Notes: a model not told the origin generated them from the letters alone. A DNA stretch of 64,000 nt from UBA4363 sp002393965 (GCA_946542925.1 CAMNLA010000016.1:1-64000), one strand, 5' to 3'; counted from the first letter of the stretch, positions 16,897 through 26,336 are shown. Program-made: numbers and translations.

Positions 16897-18351
16897 CTAT
16901 CCTACTCCGGACGTGCTTTCCAACGATATTTCAAGCAACCTCTGCGCTTCTACCGCAAATTCCATCGGCAATTGATTGATGACTTCTTTGGCATAACCAC
17001 CGACTATCAACGATACGGCGTCGTTGGCGGAAATACCACGCTGATTGCAGTAGAAGAGCTGGTCGTCCGAAATCTTCGACGTGGTGGCTTCATGCTCGAT
17101 GACGGCGGATTCGTTGTGTACGTCCATATAGGGGAAGGTGTGCGCACCACAGCAGTCACCAAGCAGCAGGGAGTCACACTGGGAGAAGTTGCGGGCACCT
17201 TCTGCAGTCGGCGCTACACGGACCAGCCCGCGGTAACTGTTTTGTGACTGACCCGCGGAGATTCCCTTCGAGACGATATGACTGCGTGTGTTCTTGCCTA
17301 TGTGTATCATTTTCGTTCCCGTGTCGGCCTGCTGGTGATGGTTGGTTACCGCTACGGAATAGAATTCTCCGACCGCATTGTCTCCTCGCAATACGCAGGA
17401 AGGGTACTTCCAAGTGATGGCAGAACCCGTCTCGACCTGTGTCCACGAGAGTTTGGCGTTCTCTTTGACAATACCGCGCTTGGTGACGAAGTTATAGACA
17501 CCTCCCTTTCCGTCCTTGTCTCCGGGATACCAGTTCTGTACCGTCGAGTATTTCACCTCAGCTCCGTCGTTGACGACAATCTCTACGATCGCAGCGTGTA
17601 GTTGGTATTCATCTCGTGCCGGTGCTGTACATCCTTCCAGATAACTGACATAACTCTCATCGTCAGCAACGATGAGTGTGCGTTCAAACTGACCGGTGTT
17701 CAGGGCATTGATTCGGAAATAAGAGGATAACTCCATCGGACATCTCACACCCTTCGGTATATAGACAAACGAACCGTCTGAGAAGACGGCGGAATTCAAT
17801 GCCGCAAAGAAGTTGTCCGTCGGTGGGACAACACTGCCTAAATATCTCTTTACCAAATCAGGATAGTTGCGCACGGCTTCCGAAATGGAGCAGAAGATAA
17901 TGCCTTCCGCTGCCAGTTTCTCTTTGTTCGTCGTCTTGACCGATACGGAGTCCATGATGGCATCAACAGCCATGCCGACGTGAAGTTTCTGCTCTTCAAT
18001 AGGTATACCAAGTCGATCGAAGGTCTTCAGTAACTCCGGATCGACATCGTCCAGACTCTCTGGCGCTTTCTTTTGTTTCGGTGCCGCATAGTAGCGCATG
18101 GACTGATAGTCCAACTCAGGCAACTGCAGCAACGGCCAGCGAGGCATCTCCATCTCACTCCATTTCCGGTAGGCTTGGAGCCGGAACTCCAACATCCAGT
18201 CCGGCTCCTGTTTCTTGGCAGAAATCATGCGGATGATTTCTTCGTTCAGACCAGTCGGAATGTATTCAGTGTCTATCTCAGTCGTGAAACCGTACTTGTA
18301 CTTCTCGTTGGCCAGCTCGTTTATGATGGATTCGTTCAGTTCTTCAGCCAT
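16897..18351 (-). CDS. sufB: Fe-S assembly scaffold subunit SufB
   Basis: SufB is the main scaffold on which clusters form. From the ATG at 18351 it has 484 residues. Conserved blocks include KYKYGFTTEIDTEYIPTG, FVYIPKGVRCPMELSSYF, EGCTAPARDEYQLHAAIVE and the end block QLFYCNQRGISANDAVSLIV. A GTG 30 bp upstream (18381) was rejected because a -7 promoter box TATCTTTG starts at that very base. It is the first gene of sufB-sufC-sufD-ispG-TIGR04076. Confidence 0.95.
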   Translation of the reverse strand: MAEELNESIINELANEKYKYGFTTEIDTEYIPTGLNEEIIRMISAKKQEPDWMLEFRLQAYRKWSEMEMPRWPLLQLPELDYQSMRYYAAPKQKKAPESLDDVDPELLKTFDRLGIPIEEQKLHVGMAVDAIMDSVSVKTTNKEKLAAEGIIFCSISEAVRNYPDLVKRYLGSVVPPTDNFFAALNSAVFSDGSFVYIPKGVRCPMELSSYFRINALNTGQFERTLIVADDESYVSYLEGCTAPARDEYQLHAAIVEIVVNDGAEVKYSTVQNWYPGDKDGKGGVYNFVTKRGIVKENAKLSWTQVETGSAITWKYPSCVLRGDNAVGEFYSVAVTNHHQQADTGTKMIHIGKNTRSHIVSKGISAGQSQNSYRGLVRVAPTAEGARNFSQCDSLLLGDCCGAHTFPYMDVHNESAVIEHEATTSKISDDQLFYCNQRGISANDAVSLIVGGYAKEVINQLPMEFAVEAQRLLEISLESTSGVG

Positions 18352-18380
18352 TTGAATCAGTGTTTCGCTATAAGCATCCA

Positions 18381-18388
18381 CAAAGATA
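18381..18388 (-). promoter_or_regulatory. -7 box of the suf operon
   Basis: The minus strand reads TATCTTTG, a perfect match to TAnnTTTG. Transcription would start near 18374, giving a leader of about 23 nt before the sufB ATG at 18351. No convincing -33 box or Fur-type operator was seen. Confidence 0.7.
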
Positions 18389-18552
18389 GAAAGAAAAAAC
18401 GAGATAGAGTGGAGGAATCAAATAGGACGGGCTCTCGGGAGAAAATAGGAGGACGGGACTCGCAATGTGCTCTCTGTCTGTGGAACAGGTCCCTTCCTCC
18501 TGATTACGTCTGAACATGGGGAAAAGTCATCATGTTTTTCGGATAAAAGTAG

Positions 18553-18560
18553 TATCTTTG
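18553..18560 (+). promoter_or_regulatory. -7 box of ychF
   Basis: TATCTTTG on the plus strand lies 27 bp before the ychF ATG and matches the phylum -7 consensus. It is divergent from the suf promoter about 170 bp away. Confidence 0.7.
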
Positions 18561-18587
18561 TGAAAAACATAAACTGGATTTCTAAGA

Positions 18588-19685
18588 ATGGCACTTCAAT
18601 GCGGCATTGTCGGACTCCCTAACGTGGGAAAATCGACCCTTTTCAACTGTCTTTCCAATGCGAAGGCTCAGGCCGCCAATTTCCCTTTTTGTACGATTGA
18701 ACCGAACGTAGGTGTGATTACCGTTCCTGACGACCGCCTCAATAAACTTTCTGAACTCGTCCACCCGGAACGTATCGTGCCGACTACGGTCGAGATCGTT
18801 GATATCGCAGGACTGGTCAAGGGAGCCTCCAAAGGAGAGGGACTGGGTAACAAGTTCTTGGCGAACATCCGCGAAACGGATGCAATCTTGCATGTACTGC
18901 GCTGCTTCGATAATGATAATATTACACACGTCGACGGTTCAATCGACCCGGTACGTGATAAGAATATCATCGATACGGAACTGCAGCTGAAGGATCTCGA
19001 AACAGTTGAATCACGCCTCAACAAGGTGCAGAAACAGGCATCCGCCGGAGATAAGGATGCCAAAATACTCTCCGCCATCCTACTTCAATACAAGGAGGCC
19101 CTCGAAAGCGGAAAGAGCGCACGGACCGTGCAGGTTGACAAGGAACACGAACGGATGGTCAAGGAACTGGGACTGCTGACCAATAAACCGGTATTGTATA
19201 TCTGCAACGTAGATGAGAATGCCGCTGTGGAAGGCAATGCCTATGTCAATGCAGTGCGCGAAGCAATCAAGGACGAGGAGGCAGAACTGCTCATCGTGGC
19301 TGCCGCAACCGAAGCCGATATCGCTGAACTCGAGACGTACGAGGAACGACAGGAATTCCTCGAGGCAATGGGACTGCAGGAGTCTGGTGTCAGCCGACTC
19401 ATCCGCGCCGCATACCGACTCCTCAATCTGCGCACGTTCTTTACGGCAGGACCGAAAGAGGTGCGCGCATGGACGTTCCGAAAAGGTTGGAAGGCCCCAC
19501 AGTGCGCAGGCGTGATACACACCGATTTCGAGAAGGGATTCATCCGTGCCGAAGTGATTAAGTACGACGATTATATAAAATACGGGTCGGAAACAGCATG
19601 CAAGGAGGCTGGGAAAATGGCCGTCGAGGGGAAAGAGTATGAGGTGCAGGACGGCGATACGATGCTCTTCCGCTTCAACGTCTGA
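18588..19685 (+). CDS. ychF: Redox-regulated ATPase YchF (Obg family)
   Basis: YchF (OLA1) is a conserved P-loop NTPase that prefers ATP and associates with ribosomes in stress responses. The 365-residue protein has G1 GLPNVGKST at residues 8-16, G3 DIAGLVKGASKGEGLG, and the NVDE nucleotide-base motif in place of NKxD. The C-terminal TGS-like domain ends with the family block KAPQCAGVIHTDFEKGFIRAE. It has its own promoter and is followed by a small DUF805 gene 84 bp later. Confidence 0.96.
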   Translation: MALQCGIVGLPNVGKSTLFNCLSNAKAQAANFPFCTIEPNVGVITVPDDRLNKLSELVHPERIVPTTVEIVDIAGLVKGASKGEGLGNKFLANIRETDAILHVLRCFDNDNITHVDGSIDPVRDKNIIDTELQLKDLETVESRLNKVQKQASAGDKDAKILSAILLQYKEALESGKSARTVQVDKEHERMVKELGLLTNKPVLYICNVDENAAVEGNAYVNAVREAIKDEEAELLIVAAATEADIAELETYEERQEFLEAMGLQESGVSRLIRAAYRLLNLRTFFTAGPKEVRAWTFRKGWKAPQCAGVIHTDFEKGFIRAEVIKYDDYIKYGSETACKEAGKMAVEGKEYEVQDGDTMLFRFNV

Positions 19686-19769
19686 CCCCTTCTTATGAAT
19701 ACACGTGGCAGAATTCAAAGACACAGAACATATCTATATTATTTATTAACCAACTAAAATCTTACAATT

Positions 19770-20135
19770 ATGAGTACTGATGAATTGATTTCGAATTACA
19801 AGGAGGTCTTTACCCAGAAGTTCGCTAAGTTTGACGGACGCGCAGGACGCAAGGAGTTTTGGTACTTCGTTCTGGTAAACGTCGTGGTCAGTCTTGTCCT
19901 CAACATCATTGATGGCGCAATTTTTTCAACAACCGTTCTTGCGGGTCTCTATGGCTTGGCTGTCCTTATTCCAAGCCTGGCATTGACTGCACGTCGTTTG
20001 CATGACATCAACAAGAGCGGTTGGTGGCAGTTGATTGCTCTTGTTCCAATCGTAGGCTGGATTATTCTTATCATTTGGTGCGCAAAGGAAGGTGACAAGG
20101 GAACCAACAACTTCGGAGAGGAACCGGCAGAATAA
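19770..20135 (+). CDS. DUF805 membrane protein
   Basis: This 121-residue integral membrane protein belongs to DUF805. It opens with FDGRAGRKEFWYFVLVN, has three or four hydrophobic helices, and carries the signature ARRLHDINKSGWWQL. The tail is short and charged. The function of the family is unknown; members are often single-gene inner-membrane proteins. It ends at a strong bidirectional terminator. Confidence 0.9.
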   Translation: MSTDELISNYKEVFTQKFAKFDGRAGRKEFWYFVLVNVVVSLVLNIIDGAIFSTTVLAGLYGLAVLIPSLALTARRLHDINKSGWWQLIALVPIVGWIILIIWCAKEGDKGTNNFGEEPAE

Positions 20136-20171
20136 GGCTTCCATCCCGACAGAAGAACGCATAACAGACAA

Positions 20172-20209
20172 AAAGAAGGGGCGAGTGAATGTTCACTCGC
20201 CCCTTCTTT
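20172..20209. terminator. Bidirectional terminator between DUF805 and fba
   Basis: A perfect 18-bp inverted repeat (20172-20189 with 20192-20209, loop tg) has A-rich and T-rich ends, so it can end both the plus-strand DUF805 transcript and the minus-strand fba transcript. Confidence 0.88.
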
Positions 20210-20232
20210 CGCTTGTCTATGATTATGATGCA

Positions 20233-21231
20233 TTATGCTTTCCCGTCACTGCCCAATACATCCTTTATCTTGTGGATGTACAACTTCTTCATGTTGTCAC
20301 GCGCCGGTCCCAGATACTTTCTCGGGTCGAACTCCGCTGGCTTCAGCGCCAAGACTTCACGGATAGCAGCCGTCATGGCCAAACGGCTGTCACTGTCAAT
20401 GTTGATCTTGCATACGGCACTCTTCGCGGCTTTACGCAACTGCTCTTCCGGTATGCCAATCGCGTCAACAAGTGCTCCTCCGTATTTGTTGATGGTCTCT
20501 ACCTCTTCCTGAGGGACGGACGAGGATCCATGAAGCACAATCGGGAATCCTGGTAATTGTTCCATGACTCCGTCTAAAACATCAAAGGCCAATGGCGGCG
20601 GAACCAGACGACCAGTCTTTGCATCACGTGTGCACTGCTCTGGCTTGAATTTATTGGCTCCGTGCGATGTTCCGATCGAGATGGCCAGCGAGTCACAACC
20701 CGTCTTGGTGGTGAAGTCCACAACCTCTTCCGGACGAGTGTAGGTGTGGTGGTCCGACTGTACCTCGTCTTCCACGCCTGCCAACACGCCCAACTCTCCC
20801 TCTACCGTGACGTCAAATTGATGAGCATACTCAACGACTTTCTTGGTCAGTGCAACGTTCTCGTCATAAGGTAGGTGACTGCCGTCAATCATCACGCTCG
20901 AGAATCCCATATCTACACAACTCTTGCAGAGTTCAAAGGAGTCGCCGTGATCAAGATGGAGGACAATCTGAGGATTTTCCCAGCCTAGTTCCTTCGCATA
21001 GGCGACGGCTCCTTCTGCCATATAGCGCAGCAAGGTCTGATTCGCATAGTTGCGGGCTCCCTTGCTCACTTGTAGTATAACGGGTGATTTGGTTTCTGCT
21101 GCAGCTTGTATAATGGCTTGCAGTTGTTCCATATTGTTGAAGTTGAACGCTGGAATGGCATATCCGCCATTAATGGCCTTCTTAAACATCTCGCGTGTGT
21201 TTACAAGACCTAATTCTTTGAAGTTAACCAT
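20233..21231 (-). CDS. fba: Class II fructose-1,6-bisphosphate aldolase
   Basis: This zinc enzyme of glycolysis splits fructose-1,6-bisphosphate into two triose phosphates. The 332-residue protein has the zinc and active-site blocks HLDHGDSFELCKSC, VTVEGELGVLAGVEDEV, and LHGSSSVPQEEVE. The AISIGTSHGANKF block also fits class II. The 3' end (KYLGPARDNMKKLYIHKIKDVLG) is the typical Bacteroidota form. It is a single-gene unit with its own promoter and terminator. Confidence 0.96.
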   Translation of the reverse strand: MVNFKELGLVNTREMFKKAINGGYAIPAFNFNNMEQLQAIIQAAAETKSPVILQVSKGARNYANQTLLRYMAEGAVAYAKELGWENPQIVLHLDHGDSFELCKSCVDMGFSSVMIDGSHLPYDENVALTKKVVEYAHQFDVTVEGELGVLAGVEDEVQSDHHTYTRPEEVVDFTTKTGCDSLAISIGTSHGANKFKPEQCTRDAKTGRLVPPPLAFDVLDGVMEQLPGFPIVLHGSSSVPQEEVETINKYGGALVDAIGIPEEQLRKAAKSAVCKINIDSDSRLAMTAAIREVLALKPAEFDPRKYLGPARDNMKKLYIHKIKDVLGSDGKA

Positions 21232-21294
21232 GTTTGAATAGATGTGTTAGAGTTTATCGATAATAGACTTTGCCTAAAAGTCTGAATATCCTTA

Positions 21295-21302
21295 CAAATA
21301 TA
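21295..21302 (-). promoter_or_regulatory. -7 box of fba
   Basis: The minus strand reads TATATTTG, matching TAnnTTTG, about 64 bp before the fba ATG. It lies directly after a minus-strand terminator. Confidence 0.6.
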
Positions 21303-21306
21303 CATA

Positions 21307-21361
21307 GAAAAAAAGACGGGTGTTCTTGTCTTTTGTATGTTTTTGAGCATAAAAACACCCG
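21307..21361 (-). terminator. Probable terminator of trxA
   Basis: The arms 21317-21324 and 21354-21361 (cgggtgtt/aacacccg) pair, and on the minus strand the stem is followed by a T-run (complement of 21308-21314). It separates trxA from the fba promoter. The loop is long (29 nt), so strength is uncertain. Confidence 0.55.
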
Positions 21362-21433
21362 CCCATCCTTGACAGGATGGATCCCCTTCTGCTAAAGAGA
21401 GTCTCCCCCTCGATGGCGTCTGAACATAGGTAC

Positions 21434-21467
21434 ATGACAGACAAGAAGCAAAACCCTTGTCTGTCAT
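21434..21467. repeat. 12-bp inverted repeat between trxA and fba
   Basis: atgacagacaag (21434-21445) pairs perfectly with 21456-21467 over a 10-nt loop. No T-run follows on either strand. It may be a processing site or an RNA-stabilising hairpin at the 3' end of the trxA mRNA, about 30 bp after its stop. Confidence 0.6.
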
Positions 21468-21497
21468 TGAATGGAAGTCAGAGGGATCGAACGAAGG

Positions 21498-21815
21498 CTA
21501 TTTCGACAACATAGCGTCAATGCGCCGCGTTATCTCGGACTCCGGAACAAGACCCACTGTCTTGTCAACTAGTTCTCCGTTGCGGAAGAACAAGACGGTC
21601 GGAATGCTCATGATACCGAATTGTTGCGGGATCTCCATGTTCTCGTCCACGTCGAGTTTGCCGACTTTGACTCTACCCGCATAGTCGTCCGCTATCTTGT
21701 CAATAACGGGACCAAGACGTTTGCAGGGACCGCACCAGGCTGCCCAGCAGTCAACAACGGTGATCCCTTCAGCCGTTTCGGCTGCGAAGTTTTGGTCTGT
21801 AAGTGTCTGTGTCAT
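21498..21815 (-). CDS. trxA: Thioredoxin
   Basis: This 105-residue cytosolic thioredoxin has the redox motif WCGPCK within DCWAAWCGPCKRLGP. The cis-proline block IMSIPTVLFFRNGE is also present. There is no signal peptide. It reduces protein disulfides using thioredoxin reductase, which is not in this window. It lies downstream of dnaE, separated by about 130 bp that contain a decayed repeat. Confidence 0.96.
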   Translation of the reverse strand: MTQTLTDQNFAAETAEGITVVDCWAAWCGPCKRLGPVIDKIADDYAGRVKVGKLDVDENMEIPQQFGIMSIPTVLFFRNGELVDKTVGLVPESEITRRIDAMLSK

Positions 21816-21849
21816 GATTTTTGAATGGTTGGATGGTTTTTATTAGGTA

Positions 21850-21906
21850 TTCTCTCGCCATGGCAGAACTTAGTGTAAAGCTGACTTTGCTCTCCTGGCT
21901 TATTTA
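21850..21906 (-). repeat. Decayed copy of the type A hairpin repeat
   Basis: Read on the minus strand this region keeps aataagccag, gagcaaagtcag and ctgccatggcgaga in the same order and spacing as the type A unit at 4989-5065. The inner palindrome is broken. It lies between dnaE and trxA. Confidence 0.6.
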
Positions 21907-21942
21907 ATCAAGGTTGCTTTTCAATGTGCATGGGAGGATGTA

Positions 21943-24900
21943 TCAACTGAGTTTGAACTCCAGAAGGTGGCGCTCCTGGTTCGTCTTTAGGAATTCTTTT
22001 ACCTCTCGGTTCATATCGACCCATATGTTACGCGCCCGTGTCGGGATATTGCGGTTCTTTTTCTGAAAGACGATGTGTAGCGATATGTGACCGTGTCGCT
22101 CCCCTTCAACGTTCCCGCTTTTCATCATTCTGCCGAAGTTCGTGACAAAATCAGGCTGGAGCCTGTCGCTGTCAAGATAGACCGTGAGGCGTTCCGCCAT
22201 CTTTTGACAGACATCGTTGAGCAACATGACCTGCTTGATGTTTGCGTCCAGAGTCAAGGAATCTCCGACTTTCGGATGGAAGTTGTTGTATCTTTCGCGA
22301 CGGTCGGCAATGTGACCCCTGACAAGGATATACAGGTCCTTTTGCATGTATTTCTTGTATTCGATGTAGTTCTCACCGAAGAGGGCGAACGTGTACGACC
22401 CTGAATAGTCTTCAATCGTAAACCGTCCATATGGGTTGTTCGTCTTCGTGACGCCGTTGTACGTGTCCGTGACAATACCAGCCATCGTGAAGTCCTTCCC
22501 TCGAGGCGAATCTCCCTCGGTTGTCTTCTTCATCCATTCTTCCATCTCTTTGCACTGGACAGTAACAAAGGAACGAAATTCACAGTAGTATTCGTCAAGA
22601 GGATGCGAGGAGAGATAGATGCCGATACAGTCTTTCTCCCACCCTAGCTTCTCAAGAAAGTTCCACTGCTGAGTGGCATTGAGGGGCGGACGTTGGATCT
22701 CTATGGCGTCGCCTCCTAAGTCCCCGAAGAGGGTGTTCGTGTTCTGAAGACGGTCGTTCTGAACGGTACGGCCGTATTCAATCAGCGCCTCATTGAAGGT
22801 CGGACGCTTCTCTATATTGGTACGTACGAAGAACTGTTCTCGCTTCGAACCGTCACCGAAGTTGTCAAAGGCACCTGCCAACCCAAGACTCTCCAACGTT
22901 CCTCGGTTGCAGGACGTCATGTTAATGCGCTCCATGAAGTCGTAAATAGAAACGTAAGGCCCGTTCTTTTCACGCTCCTGTATGATGCTTTCGACGGCCC
23001 CCTCGCCTACTCCCTTTACTCCGCCAAGACCGAAACGGATGGCTCCCTCTTTGTTTACCGTGAAGTTTAAGTCCGATTCGTTGATGTCAGGACCGAGTAC
23101 GTCAATGCCCATCCGACGGCATTCATCCATGAATTTAGATACCTTCGTGATGTCATCACGGTTGCGCGTCAGGTTCGCCGCCATGAAGTCGGCTGGATAA
23201 TGGGCTTTTAACCATGCCGTTTGATAGGCTACCCACGAGTAGCACGTCGCATGCGACTTGTTGAAGGCATAGGAGGCAAATTTCTCCCACTCACTCCAGA
23301 TGTGCTCCAGTATCTTCTCGTCATGCCCGTTCTTCTTGCCACCTTCAATGAACTGGGGCTTCATCTTGTCAACAATGTCTTTTTTCTTCTTTCCCATCGC
23401 CTTGCGCAACGCATCACTCTCTCCTCGCGTGAAGTCAGCAAGCAGACGACTCAGAAGCATGACCTGTTCCTGATACACGGTGATGCCATATGTGTCCGAC
23501 AGATATTTCGACATGACGTCTATCTCGTATCGGATCTCTTTGATTCCCTGTTTCCGCTTGATGAATTCCGGAATGTTGTCCATCGGTCCCGGACGGTAAA
23601 GCGCATTCATGGCAATAAGGTCCTCAAAAACGGTCGGCTGAAGGTTGCGTAGATGCTCCTGCATGCCGGCACTTTCAAATTGGAAAGTACCAATCGTGTC
23701 GCCTCGCTGATATAATTGATAGGTCAGCTCATCGTCCAACGGGATGTGATCAATGTCAACCTGCTCTCCTGTGCGCTTGTAGATGTTTTTCAGCGCTTCT
23801 TTGATGATGGATAGCGTAGAGAGACCCAGGAAGTCCATCTTGATGAGGCCTACCTGCTCGATGACATGACCGTCATATTGCGTTACGATGACGTCCTGAC
23901 CCGTTTCTTTGTCATACACCGTACTCATCGGTGCAAAATTGGTCAGATCATCGGCTCCGATGATGACGCCGCAGGCATGTATGCCTACCTGACGGATCGT
24001 GCCCTCCAACTCAGCTGCATACGTGATCATGTCTTTCTCGTTCTGATCCGAGGCCTGGAATCTTGACTGAAACTCCGGAAGGTATTTCAGACAGTTGGAC
24101 AACGTCGGTTTCGGGGTCTTCCCCTTTTCGTTCTTGATGGTATCGGGCAACGCATCCGGTACAAGTTTCTTCCATTCATTTACAATCGGGAGTGGAACTT
24201 CCTGTACACGACCGACATCGGCAATGGCACTTTTGGCAGCCATGGTTCCGTAGGTGATGATGTGCGCTACCTTTTCTTTTCCGTATTTCTGTGTGACCCA
24301 GTCCAGGACGCGACCGCGACCGTCATCATCAAAATCTACGTCAATATCGGGAAGGGAAATGCGGTCAGGATTCAGGAATCGCTCGAACAGCAGGTCGTAT
24401 TTCAACGGATCAACGTCAGTGATGCGCAGACAGTAGGCGACAACGGAGCCTGCCGCCGAACCACGACCCGGACCTACACTGACCCCCAGCTCTTCACGCG
24501 CCGCACGGATGTAGTCGGAGACAATGAGGAAGTAACCAGGGAATCCCATGGTCTTCATGATGTGTAACTCAAAGGTGATCTGACTCTTGATCTCTTCGGT
24601 CAGATTCTCTCCGTATCGCATGTGAGCTCCATCCCATGCCAGTTTGTTCAGGTAGTCCGCCTCCAACTTGATGCGGTACAGCTTCTCGTAGCCGCCTAAT
24701 TTGTGGATTTTCTTTTCCGCTTCCTCCTGACTGAGTACCGTCTCTCCTTTTTCATTGCGGGTAAACTCATTGAAGAGATCTTCTTCCGTGAATCGCTGTC
24801 GATATTCCTCTTCGGTACCAAAGTCAGTGGGTATGTCGAACTTTGGCATGATCGGGTCGGAGTCAATGGAGTAGTATTCTACCTTGTTGACAATCTCTTG

Positions 24901-25896
24901 CGTGTTGCTCAATGCCTCCGGGACATCTTGGAAGATCTCCTGCATCTCATCCGGACTTTTCAGCCATTCCTGTTTGGTGTAGTGCATCCGGTCTTCATCA
25001 TTCAGCTTCTTACCCGTGTTCAGACAGATAAGACGGTCATGAGCCTCGGCATGCTCCCGTAGGACAAAGTGTACGTCGTTGGTGGCAATGACCTTCACCC
25101 CGGTTTTTTTTGCCAGTTCCAGAATGACGGGATTGACTTGCTGCTGGCGCTCGAATACACGGCGGTCAGAGCGGGGAAGGTCGGTCTTGTGACGCTGAAT
25201 CTCTAAATAATAGTCGTCTCCGAAAAGGTTTTGGAACCATCGGATGCTCTTTTCCGCTTCGTCCGTCTTGCCGGCAATGATGAGTTGGGGAATCTCCCCT
25301 CCCAGACACGCCGAACTGCAGATGAGGCCTTCGTGGTATTTCTCCAATAATTCTTTGTCAATGCGCGGACGGAAATAGTTGCCGTCAATCCACGCCGTGG
25401 AAACAATCTTACAGAGATTCTGATACCCTTTCTTGTTCTTGGCAAGCAATACCAGATGCCAACCGCTCGCATCTATGATGCGCTCTCGACCCGTCTCGGG
25501 ATTGTATTCCTTGACGTCTTTGTCTTTTAGATACAACGAACGGCGTGCGCAATAGGCCTCCACACCGGCAATGGGCTTGAAAAGGGAGTCTTTCGCAACC
25601 TTTATCTCTTCCAGGATGGCATCCACCGTCCGGTCAGACGGATGGTCCGACGGAACAGAACCGCTTTTCAGTTCCTCAATCTCTTTTTCCAGCGCCTTGA
25701 TGCGTTTCTTGATCGGAGCATTCACGGAACCAGCAGTGTCCATTAACTCTTTGATGCCGTACATATTTCCGTGGTCGGTCAGGGCAATGGAGTGCATGCC
25801 CAGTTTCAAGGCACGGTCAATGAGATCAGGCACTTTCGACATGCCGTCCAGTATCGAATAGTGAGAGTGAACGTGAAGGTGGGTGAAACGATCCAT
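21943..25896 (-). CDS. dnaE: DNA polymerase III alpha subunit
   Basis: This is the replicative polymerase of the cell, 1317 residues. The N-terminal PHP domain starts FTHLHVHSHYSILDGM and keeps ALTDHGNMYG. It is interrupted at about residues 60-115 by a charged, coiled-coil-like insertion (KRIKALEKEIEELKSG onward) before KPIAGVEAYC. The catalytic aspartates are in LPDIDVDFDDDGRG and the palm/fingers block GPGRGSAAGSVVAYCLR is intact. The helix-hairpin-helix, OB fold (GRFTIEDYSGSYTFALFGE) and C-terminal domains follow in order. trxA is downstream. Confidence 0.97.
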   Translation of the reverse strand: MDRFTHLHVHSHYSILDGMSKVPDLIDRALKLGMHSIALTDHGNMYGIKELMDTAGSVNAPIKKRIKALEKEIEELKSGSVPSDHPSDRTVDAILEEIKVAKDSLFKPIAGVEAYCARRSLYLKDKDVKEYNPETGRERIIDASGWHLVLLAKNKKGYQNLCKIVSTAWIDGNYFRPRIDKELLEKYHEGLICSSACLGGEIPQLIIAGKTDEAEKSIRWFQNLFGDDYYLEIQRHKTDLPRSDRRVFERQQQVNPVILELAKKTGVKVIATNDVHFVLREHAEAHDRLICLNTGKKLNDEDRMHYTKQEWLKSPDEMQEIFQDVPEALSNTQEIVNKVEYYSIDSDPIMPKFDIPTDFGTEEEYRQRFTEEDLFNEFTRNEKGETVLSQEEAEKKIHKLGGYEKLYRIKLEADYLNKLAWDGAHMRYGENLTEEIKSQITFELHIMKTMGFPGYFLIVSDYIRAAREELGVSVGPGRGSAAGSVVAYCLRITDVDPLKYDLLFERFLNPDRISLPDIDVDFDDDGRGRVLDWVTQKYGKEKVAHIITYGTMAAKSAIADVGRVQEVPLPIVNEWKKLVPDALPDTIKNEKGKTPKPTLSNCLKYLPEFQSRFQASDQNEKDMITYAAELEGTIRQVGIHACGVIIGADDLTNFAPMSTVYDKETGQDVIVTQYDGHVIEQVGLIKMDFLGLSTLSIIKEALKNIYKRTGEQVDIDHIPLDDELTYQLYQRGDTIGTFQFESAGMQEHLRNLQPTVFEDLIAMNALYRPGPMDNIPEFIKRKQGIKEIRYEIDVMSKYLSDTYGITVYQEQVMLLSRLLADFTRGESDALRKAMGKKKKDIVDKMKPQFIEGGKKNGHDEKILEHIWSEWEKFASYAFNKSHATCYSWVAYQTAWLKAHYPADFMAANLTRNRDDITKVSKFMDECRRMGIDVLGPDINESDLNFTVNKEGAIRFGLGGVKGVGEGAVESIIQEREKNGPYVSIYDFMERINMTSCNRGTLESLGLAGAFDNFGDGSKREQFFVRTNIEKRPTFNEALIEYGRTVQNDRLQNTNTLFGDLGGDAIEIQRPPLNATQQWNFLEKLGWEKDCIGIYLSSHPLDEYYCEFRSFVTVQCKEMEEWMKKTTEGDSPRGKDFTMAGIVTDTYNGVTKTNNPYGRFTIEDYSGSYTFALFGENYIEYKKYMQKDLYILVRGHIADRRERYNNFHPKVGDSLTLDANIKQVMLLNDVCQKMAERLTVYLDSDRLQPDFVTNFGRMMKSGNVEGERHGHISLHIVFQKKNRNIPTRARNIWVDMNREVKEFLKTNQERHLLEFKLS

Positions 25897-25943
25897 ACTG
25901 AGGCGAAGCGTTTGTTTTTTATGGGATAGAATGTGCTTTTATC

Positions 25944-26014
25944 AACTAAGACCTTTTGTATTATGGCATAGTTCAGTCAAACAGGACTCTGCTCATAATG
26001 TCTTTTGAAAAAGG
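25944..26014 (-). repeat. Decayed copy of the hairpin repeat
   Basis: Elements taagaccttttgt, atggcatag, tcaaacagga and ctctgctcat are in the same order as in the reverse complement of the type A unit, ending near tttgaaaaagg. Similarity is partial and was judged by eye. It lies upstream of the dnaE start. Confidence 0.4.
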
Positions 26015-26050
26015 CTACAAAAAAAATCTGCCGACGAAGAATCTATACGA

Positions 26051-26058
26051 CAAAGATA
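26051..26058 (-). promoter_or_regulatory. Candidate -7 box for dnaE
   Basis: The minus strand reads TATCTTTG about 155 bp before the dnaE ATG, which would give a long leader that includes the decayed repeat. No -33 box was found. The gap 25897-26171 holds no gene. Confidence 0.45.
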
Positions 26059-26171
26059 AAGAAGTAGGAAAGGTAAGTGCCCTTCCTTTAATCTTTGTCA
26101 TGCAAGATAATTCGATAATATATAAAGGGGGAAAAAACGGTACTTTGCGAGGAAAGGAAAACCGCCTGCCT

Positions 26172-26336
26172 CTAGTCCTCAGTAGGCGAGAAGTCCTCTT
26201 TCGTAACTCCGCAGAGAGGGCATACCCAGTCATCTGGAATGTCTTCAAAGGCAGTTCCTGGTTCTATTCCGCTGTCTGGATCTCCTACCTGTGGGTCATA
26301 GATGTAGCCACAGACATTGCATACGTATTTTTTCAT
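26172..26336 (-). CDS. Rubredoxin
   Basis: This 54-residue electron carrier binds one iron through two CxxC loops: YVCNVCGYIYDP and VCPLCGVTKEDF. The central DPDSGIEPGTAFEDIPDDW is the classic rubredoxin core. The ATG at 26336 is chosen because an upstream in-frame start at 26381 falls inside the -7 box at 26379-26386. It suits an anaerobic lifestyle, where rubredoxin feeds peroxide or oxygen reductases; partners are not in this window. Confidence 0.96.
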   Translation of the reverse strand: MKKYVCNVCGYIYDPQVGDPDSGIEPGTAFEDIPDDWVCPLCGVTKEDFSPTED

